Shown here: positions 14,152 to 19,054 of the stretch, in pieces
Layout of the letters: each line of letters starts with the position of its first letter
How positions within the stretch are numbered: position 1 is the first letter of the stretch
Assembly: GCA_007131535.1 (NCBI GenBank)
Contig: SLQI01000471.1
Span: 1-19,054, forward strand
Direction of reading: 5' to 3'
Origin: Balneolales bacterium
GTDB taxonomy: Bacteria > Bacteroidota > Rhodothermia > Balneolales > Natronogracilivirgulaceae
DNA length: 19,054 nucleotides
Notes under the pieces: model-generated
Seen by the model: the letters and a program-made list of their open reading frames with translations, nothing else
The model's database searches: none
Told to the model about the DNA's origin: nothing
Made by a program: the position numbers and the translations under genes

Positions 14152-16590
14152 TTACTTCACATACATCATCTTCCCGGTATCACTGAATGAACCGGCCCGC
14201 ATGCGGTAAAGGTACATGCCGCTGGAAAGGCCGTGTTCCGAGGCGTCGAACGGAACGGTGTAGTAACCGGCTTCCTGACGCTCATCAACCAGGGTGGTAA
14301 TTTTCCGGCCGAGGACATCATACACCTCAAGCACTACATCTATTTCCATATGCAGGTTGTAGCGGATTTGGGTGCCGGGATTGAATGGATTGGGATAATT
14401 CTGCTTCAATTGAAACTCTTCAGCTACCGGAGGGTCCGGAAAGTCGGGGGTAAACTCCGGATCGGAGCCCAGTATTTCTACCGTTTGATCAAGATTGTTG
14501 CGCTGCTGAAACGTACCCCACCCGAAGCTGCCGTTTTCCTCAATCAGAACAATGGTCCGGGGGGGCTGGTAAAAGTCCCGGGTCTGTTCGTCTTCCAGCA
14601 GGGCCTCGTTTTGGCCGGCATCGGCCAGCAGCTGAAGCCGGGCATCCTGGGTCTCCGGTTCTACTGAATACGTAATGATATAGTCGGTGTCTTTTTCCAC
14701 TGTCCAGCTCCGCTCCTCCAGGTCCACACTGTTGACCCCCTCGCCTAAACTGCTGAACGGAATTTCGATTTCATCAACCGGTGACTGTAAATCCGCCGGG
14801 CCGTATAGAGGCTCATTGTCCCCAAGCGTACCCAGCTGCCGGGACTCATGCAACACGACCCGCAGCGTTCCTTGCCCGCTTATGGCTTCTTCACTTCGGC
14901 GAATGCGAAAAGAGAGGTCGGAAATCTCTCCGTTGAGCGGGGAGGTGATGCGCTGACCTACTAATCGCGTACCGCCCTCTGAGGGCAGTTCTATAAAAGC
15001 GAGGGTATCGTTGGCGGCATAGTTAAGTTCGGCCAGTTGGGTTTCTCCGGCCTCCCAGCTGCCGCTGTAGGTAAAGGTGCGTGGATTAGGCTGATTTTCA
15101 CTTGTGCCGGGATCGACGTTCATCGAAATCAGCGTAAATTGGTCATAATCACCGGTGAACTGATGAGTACCGGCATCGATGTGTTCAAGCTGCGGCGAAT
15201 CCTCATCCGAGCGGCGATACCAGATTTTATGCCGCATCCCCCTGCCCGATTCAATGGTTAAATCAAACCCGGAAACCTCCAGCCAGCGGGTGTATTTCAC
15301 GCCGCCGAATTGTACTTCTACCTCTCGGTTTTGGGTGTAGGGCGGGGCGGCAGCGGAGTAGATCCGGGATAAATTCCGGACTCTGAGGTTGCTCAAGGTC
15401 GGGTGAAGATTGTAGCGATACCGTTGCTCCCCCCCGTACTCCCGGTTGATCAGGTTGGTGATATGAAAGTCCGTGAGCACTTGTTCCCACTCCAGGTTAT
15501 CCGCATCAAGAGCGTTTACATAAGCCGCTACGCCGGAGCTGCCGGACCGGGTGATGCTGCCGGCGGCCTCAGCACCGATCCGCTCAGCAAGATAGGTATG
15601 CAGGAGACCGGCCCGCTCGTAATCCTGCAACACCTCATCCTGACCTCTGCGCCAGCGGAATAACCCACGCGTTTGCCGGGCGTTTACCACACCGGTACGC
15701 TCGGATGGCTGAGATAAAAACGTCATAGGCCGCGGGTTGAACCCGGTCAGGATTTCGGCCATTTCACTCTGACCTTCATTTTGAAAGGTGTTTAGAGCAT
15801 TGTATTCCGGGTTACCGTGGATTAAGTGCTGAATTTCGTGGGAGAGGGTCGAATGCCAGTCCATGGGACCAAAACTGCTGCCGTAGATGTAGGGGTTGGA
15901 GTTGAGATAAATGATATCAGCACCATTGCTGTTGGGATGGGAAGGATTCAGGTCGGTGGGATTAAAAAAGCCGAGTGTTATCAAATCCCGCTCATCATCC
16001 CGGTCATCTTCCTGAATATCGGTAATAAGCACATTCAGGATTTCGCTGTCGTCTACGTCGGGGTATTCGCCGAACAACTCCCGGTTTAGTTCATACAGCC
16101 CGAGGTCGGGATTTACCGATCCATCGGGTGTGGATTCCGCCAGAACTTCCACGAAGCCATCCACGATAGATTCGCTGACCTGGTCCGGGCCGATTTCACT
16201 TTCTTCAACCCAAACCTGTATATGATCGGCTTTCCCCCGGAGCTCAAATGTGATTTCGTCATACTCGTAATCACCGCCGTTACTCTCCTCAAAATTGATC
16301 ACATAGAACGTGGTCTGGTCGCCGATGCTGTACTCCTGAACTTTTTGCAAGGCAGGAGCATGAAAATCCGGATCACCATACCGCCGGAGTGCTTCTTCGT
16401 AGATTTCTTGGATTTCGGGTTGATCCAGCAGGTAGCTGGTCCGGTGCAGATAGCGATAATGGCTCTGCCGCATCGACTCATCGTCTATCCGCTCACTGCC
16501 TGGCCGGAGTTTGCCGATATCCTGACCGGCTAACGGAGCGAAAGTGCCGGCCAGTAATATCGCAGCTAATATGGGGGTAGTTATTTTCAT
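14152..16590 (-). CDS. Secreted zinc metallopeptidase (HExxH) with T9SS type A-like C-terminal sorting domain
   Basis: I start the gene at the ATG at 16590, giving 812 aa beginning MKITTPILAAILLAGTFAPLAG, a clear signal peptide; a longer frame to 16674 would overlap the upstream gene and bury this signal. Zinc site: HEIQH at residues 251-255 (STLSHEIQHLIHG), followed by NEGQSEMAE about 17 residues later, which supplies the third ligand Glu. This HExxH plus NEGxSE pattern is that of gluzincins such as the M30/hyicolysin-like group. A beta-rich middle region follows, and the last 85 residues are the sorting domain with NYPNPFNPGTQIRYNL, VYDVLGRKI and GMYLYRMRAG motifs, so the protein is probably secreted or surface-bound. 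It lies 40 nt downstream of the enoyl-CoA hydratase-type gene on the same strand and converges with propeller 3. Confidence 0.85.
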   Translation of the reverse strand: MKITTPILAAILLAGTFAPLAGQDIGKLRPGSERIDDESMRQSHYRYLHRTSYLLDQPEIQEIYEEALRRYGDPDFHAPALQKVQEYSIGDQTTFYVINFEESNGGDYEYDEITFELRGKADHIQVWVEESEIGPDQVSESIVDGFVEVLAESTPDGSVNPDLGLYELNRELFGEYPDVDDSEILNVLITDIQEDDRDDERDLITLGFFNPTDLNPSHPNSNGADIIYLNSNPYIYGSSFGPMDWHSTLSHEIQHLIHGNPEYNALNTFQNEGQSEMAEILTGFNPRPMTFLSQPSERTGVVNARQTRGLFRWRRGQDEVLQDYERAGLLHTYLAERIGAEAAGSITRSGSSGVAAYVNALDADNLEWEQVLTDFHITNLINREYGGEQRYRYNLHPTLSNLRVRNLSRIYSAAAPPYTQNREVEVQFGGVKYTRWLEVSGFDLTIESGRGMRHKIWYRRSDEDSPQLEHIDAGTHQFTGDYDQFTLISMNVDPGTSENQPNPRTFTYSGSWEAGETQLAELNYAANDTLAFIELPSEGGTRLVGQRITSPLNGEISDLSFRIRRSEEAISGQGTLRVVLHESRQLGTLGDNEPLYGPADLQSPVDEIEIPFSSLGEGVNSVDLEERSWTVEKDTDYIITYSVEPETQDARLQLLADAGQNEALLEDEQTRDFYQPPRTIVLIEENGSFGWGTFQQRNNLDQTVEILGSDPEFTPDFPDPPVAEEFQLKQNYPNPFNPGTQIRYNLHMEIDVVLEVYDVLGRKITTLVDERQEAGYYTVPFDASEHGLSSGMYLYRMRAGSFSDTGKMMYVK

Positions 16591-16630
16591 GAAACTGAAT
16601 TGAGGGATTCCCGAAAGCCCGGTAAGATCG

Positions 16631-17398
16631 TCAGGAAGGGTTTTTACGATTAATGAACGCATCAACCGCTTCATGATGCTTGGGATCAGCCCAAAAATTT
16701 CCGAATTCTTTTAATTCGGACTCAAAAGAAGTGTTGCGACCGGACTCAAGCGCCAGGGCGCTGCCCTCTTTCAGACGACCGATCAACTTGCGATCCGGTT
16801 TTGAAAGCCGCTCGGCCCAGTCCCAGGTATTGGCTCGCAAATCCGCTGTTATAGAGACCTCGTTGATCAGGTTGGCGGTAAATGCCAGGTTGGCATCCAC
16901 AATCGCCTGCGAGCCCAACCAGTCGAGAGCGCGGGAACGGCCGACCCGTTCAACCAGCCGGGTGAGCCCACCCCAACCGGGCGGCAGATAAAACCGGCCT
17001 TGAGTAAAACCAAAATTGGCTGTTTTGCTGGCAATGGCAAAGTCAAATGCCAGCATCATCTCTACGCCGCCGCCATACGCATCCCCGTTGACGCAGGCAA
17101 TCGACCAGAAATTTCCGTTTTCGATTCGGCGGAGAATATTACTCATCCGTTCAGCCATTTGCCGGCCCTCTTCGGCGGTTTTGAGTCCGTGAAATTCTTT
17201 GAGATCCCCGCCGGTGGCAAAATAGTCGTTATGCGAACCACTCAAAACCAGCACCCGTATCTCCGGGGTTTTCTCGATTTGATCCAGCAGTTCTTCAAGC
17301 TCGGCCATCACCTGAAAGTTGATGGCATTCTTAGCGCCGGGCCGGGTGATTTCGGCCCAGATGATATGTTCGTGATGAGTGAGCTGTAGTGTTGACAA
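16631..17398 (-). CDS. Enoyl-CoA hydratase/isomerase (crotonase) family protein, probable TTG start
   Basis: The 255-aa product has the crotonase fold motifs: ITRPGAKNAIN near the N-terminus, the oxyanion-hole segment YFATGGDLKEF, and GGGVEMMLAFDFAIAS followed by FGFTQGRFYLPPGWGG. The first catalytic glutamate of classic hydratases (GGGxE) is present. The second (usual FGxPE) is replaced by Gln (FGFTQ), so ordinary water addition to enoyl-CoA may not be its reaction; isomerase, decarboxylase or hydrolase activities occur in this superfamily. The frame opens with TTG at 17398-17396; a stop lies four codons upstream and the next Met is about residue 30, inside the fold, so TTG is the credible start. 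It is followed 40 nt later by the peptidase gene, with no obvious functional link. Confidence 0.82.
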   Translation of the reverse strand: MSTLQLTHHEHIIWAEITRPGAKNAINFQVMAELEELLDQIEKTPEIRVLVLSGSHNDYFATGGDLKEFHGLKTAEEGRQMAERMSNILRRIENGNFWSIACVNGDAYGGGVEMMLAFDFAIASKTANFGFTQGRFYLPPGWGGLTRLVERVGRSRALDWLGSQAIVDANLAFTANLINEVSITADLRANTWDWAERLSKPDRKLIGRLKEGSALALESGRNTSFESELKEFGNFWADPKHHEAVDAFINRKNPS

Positions 17399-17839
17399 AA
17401 CCCGTACTTAAAAAGTTATCTGGTGACGTATTACGGGGTAAAGTTAACGTATCAGGGAAAGGTTTAAAACAGGAAAAGTGATGGGATTTACATCCTGAGA
17501 AACATTGGCTGTTGATTTTCAGGAAAAGCAAAAGTATATAGCATTTTAAACACACTCAAGTTTGACGAAGCAGGCTGGAGAAGGGGAGGAACCGCAGTGG
17601 GCGCAGAGTTTATCGCGGAGGTACGCAGAGGGGATAGTTGTTTGTAATATCACATTCTTGTGGAGCCTTGGAGTACTGTTAGCGCATTCGGGAATCTGCC
17701 TTCCAGGCTCCGCTTTTCCCCGCTCTGTTAGATAGACATGCCTAAATTCAAACATATCAGGTTCTCTCAAAGCTTCACTTCAAATTTTTCAGGTTTTTGG
17801 GACCTGAAAGGTATTAGTTAAACATTCAAAACATAGTTG

Positions 17840-17977
17840 CCCCGTGCTTTAGCGCGGGGTTACATGGAGGTTTGTATATTTTAGTGGGGCTTTAGCCCTT
17901 TTGTTGCTGTATTCCCCTCAGAGCGGTTAACGCCGCAGGAAGCTCTTGGGAGCTCAGCCCCTGCTAAAGCATGGGGC
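17840..17977. repeat. Second composite palindromic (REP/BIME-like) element
   Basis: CCCCGTGC-TTTA-GCGCGGGG (17840-17859) is a hairpin with one G-T pair. GGGC-TTTA-GCCC (17887-17898) is a shorter one. GCCCCTGC-TAAA-GCATGGGGC (17957-17977) is an imperfect inverted copy of the first. The core GGGGCTTTAGCCCC is shared with the hairpins at 2711-2728 and 2826-2841, so both intergenic regions carry members of one dispersed palindrome family. Confidence 0.6.
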
Positions 17978-18087
17978 AATTACGGGACAGCTTCTAATAG
18001 GCACTCATTTCCTCATTTACCCCGATGAACAAAGCCGACAGCCCGGCTACGCCGGACAGCCGGCGATTTCCGACAATCAATAGCTAA

Positions 18088-18184
18088 CCAGTTGGTCAAA
18101 TCTCATGGTTAAAACACTTGCTTGATATTTCAGGCGTTATTATATTTGAATTAACCAACTGGATAAACCATTAGGTTTGGCCAA
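18088..18184. promoter_or_regulatory. Candidate TetR operator region
   Basis: CCAGTTGGT (18088-18096) and its exact inverse ACCAACTGG (18154-18162) form a 9-bp inverted pair. TTGGCCAA (18177-18184) is a perfect palindrome running into CCAACCAGG. All lie within 130 bp upstream of the TetR start codon, the usual place for autoregulatory operators of this family. Which, if any, is bound is unknown. Confidence 0.4.
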
Positions 18185-18216
18185 CCAGGTAATACTTTAA
18201 CATTCTAAACCACTTG

Positions 18217-18891
18217 ATGTCGCAAAACGATAAAAATACCGAACAACAAATAAAGGAAGCTGCCCGCAGGGTATTTCACCGGGAAGGTCTCGAAGGTGCC
18301 CGCATGCAGACTATTGCCGACGAAGCCAATATCAACAAGGCGATGCTGCACTATTATTATCGCAGCAAAGAAAAACTGTTTCATGAAGTCTTTGAAGAAG
18401 ACTATGTAAAACATCTCGCGCCGGTGATAATGATCACCCGGGACCCGTCCCTTCATTTGGAGGAGATGATAGTGCGGTTTGTGAAATCCTACTTTGAGGT
18501 TATGATGGAACACCCGCGGCTGCCCCTGTTTATCATGTATGAAGTCTCGCGAAACCCAGAGCGTCTGATGGAGATCGCTCGCAAATTCGCTCCGATCAGC
18601 CAGAGTGACGAAAAAGAGCACAAAGATCTAAAAGCGCTGGCCATGATTGAAAAAATTGAACAGGGACAGCAGGAAGGCATATATAACCCTATAGACGCCA
18701 AGCAGTTTTCAGTATCGCTGATCGGAATGTGCGCTTATGCGATTATCGCTCGCACTACACTCAAACAAGCATTCCAAATGAATGACGAGGAGTACGAGCA
18801 GTTTATCGAACAACGAAAAGAAGAAGTTATAGATCACGCTTTCCGGATTCTGATGAAACCGGAATACTACGAACAACGAAAAAGGAGCTGA
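18217..18891 (+). CDS. TetR/AcrR-family transcriptional regulator
   Basis: The 224-aa product has the standard TetR N-terminal DNA-binding domain (about residues 8-58): QQIKEAARRVFHREGLEGAR, then MQTIADEANINKAMLHYYYR and SKEKLFHEVFEE. The rest (60-215) is the helical ligand-binding domain, with a hydrophobic stretch around residue 170 (SLIGMCAYAIIA). The length is normal. The frame is open from a TTG at 18214, but the ATG at 18217 is the more likely start. Such regulators usually repress themselves and a neighbouring transporter operon. The next gene starts 97 nt downstream with a signal peptide, which suits an envelope efflux system. The ligand is unknown. Confidence 0.88.
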   Translation: MSQNDKNTEQQIKEAARRVFHREGLEGARMQTIADEANINKAMLHYYYRSKEKLFHEVFEEDYVKHLAPVIMITRDPSLHLEEMIVRFVKSYFEVMMEHPRLPLFIMYEVSRNPERLMEIARKFAPISQSDEKEHKDLKALAMIEKIEQGQQEGIYNPIDAKQFSVSLIGMCAYAIIARTTLKQAFQMNDEEYEQFIEQRKEEVIDHAFRILMKPEYYEQRKRS

Positions 18892-18904
18892 GCTGTGTGA
18901 CATT

Positions 18905-18954
18905 TCACCGGTGATGCTCTAAAAAATTTTGCCACCACTTAACCACTTAGTTAA
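18905..18954. promoter_or_regulatory. Palindromes between the TetR gene and the downstream gene
   Basis: TCACCGGTGA (18905-18914) is a perfect 10-bp palindrome. TTAAC-CACTTA-GTTAA (18939-18954) is an inverted repeat whose TTAACCA start recalls TTAACCAACTGG at 18151-18162. They are plausible operator sites for the gene at 18989, but the evidence is pattern only. Confidence 0.35.
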
Positions 18955-18988
18955 ACCTGTTGATAAACCCGATATATGAGGTAGGCTT

Positions 18989-19054
18989 ATGAATTTTCTA
19001 AAAATCCTGTTTATACCGGCACTTCTGATTTCCATAGTTACCCGGGCTCAGGCC
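18989..19054 (+). CDS. N-terminus of an exported protein (signal peptide only)
   Basis: Only 22 codons are in the window: MNFLKILFIP then ALLISIVTRAQA. This has the lysine, hydrophobic core and A-x-A end of a cleavable signal peptide, and a GAGGTAGG ribosome binding site lies just upstream of the ATG. Behind a TetR regulator, a TolC-like outer-membrane factor or another efflux component is common, but nothing in these residues shows it. The gene runs off the right edge. Confidence 0.65.
   Translation, partial: MNFLKILFIPALLISIVTRAQA

Larger units (their letters stand above)
17399..18216. other. Gene-free intergenic region rich in inverted repeats
   Basis: These 818 nt between the divergent crotonase and TetR genes hold several repeats. 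A GCAG-rich stretch (17592-17631) resembles dispersed repeats of the form CGCAGAGnnCGCGGAGGTACGCAG common in intergenic DNA of this bacterial group. An inverted pair GGAGCCT/AGGCTCC lies at 17662-17668 and 17705-17711. A composite palindrome lies at 17840-17977, a small hairpin CCGGC-TAC-GCCGG at 18043-18055, and candidate operators lie from 18088. Short open frames here have no protein motifs. Confidence 0.55.

Noticed and set aside
16591..16674. N-terminal extension of the metallopeptidase to the ATG at 16674
   Set aside because: It would overlap the 3' end of the crotonase gene and bury an excellent signal peptide that starts at 16590.

Overview
The window reads as chromosome of a Gram-negative bacterium of the Bacteroidota/Balneolota side of the FCB group; a Balneolaceae-like organism is my best guess. 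The evidence is a secreted metallopeptidase ending in a YPNPFNPGTQIRY-type (T9SS type A-like) sorting domain, three 6-bladed beta-propeller proteins with the GREGxGPGEF signature, a vitamin K epoxide reductase (VKOR)-thioredoxin fusion, leader peptides of the LSxxEMxxIMAG kind, moderate GC, some non-ATG starts and palindromic intergenic repeats. This is inference from gene content; no rRNA or other phylogenetic marker is present.

Layout. (1) 1-422, minus strand: N-terminal part of a THUMP-domain 23S rRNA guanine-N2 methyltransferase, cut by the window edge. (2) 962-2286, plus: a SelL/AhpC-TSA_2-like redox protein followed 2 nt later by an alpha/beta-hydrolase-fold protein that appears to have lost its nucleophile and catalytic histidine. 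(3) 2287-3208: gene-free stretch with a 7-bp tandem repeat and a REP/BIME-like composite palindrome. (4) 3209-13928, plus: a peptide production and export locus, the centre of interest. (5) 14152-17398, minus: a secreted zinc metallopeptidase downstream of an enoyl-CoA hydratase/isomerase family protein. (6) 17399-18216: gene-free stretch rich in palindromes. (7) 18217-19054, plus: a TetR regulator and the first 22 codons (a signal peptide) of the next gene.

The peptide locus contains an AraC-type regulator, a membrane C39-like/VKOR/thioredoxin fusion, three small double-glycine-type precursors with Cys-rich cores (A at 5468, B at 8217, C at 12279), a peptidase-containing ABC transporter with an intact C39 protease, an HlyD-type adaptor, and three membrane- or lipid-anchored 6-bladed beta-propeller proteins. 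My model is that the ABC transporter cuts the leaders after Ala-Gly and exports the cores with HlyD, that the VKOR-thioredoxin fusion forms their disulfides outside the cytoplasm, and that the propellers bind, protect against or present the peptides. The propeller role is unknown.

Two non-coding elements tie the locus together. A 38-bp element with three TTCAC direct repeats at exact 12-bp spacing lies upstream of both the VKOR gene and precursor C. An approximately 85-nt 5' leader with a hairpin precedes precursors A and C. Long perfect hairpins follow precursors A and B, and a weaker one lies downstream of C. Precursor A carries an in-frame TAA in the middle of a Cys-rich reading frame that otherwise runs on for 40 codons to just before its hairpin. 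It is a fresh nonsense allele, a recoding event or a sequence error.
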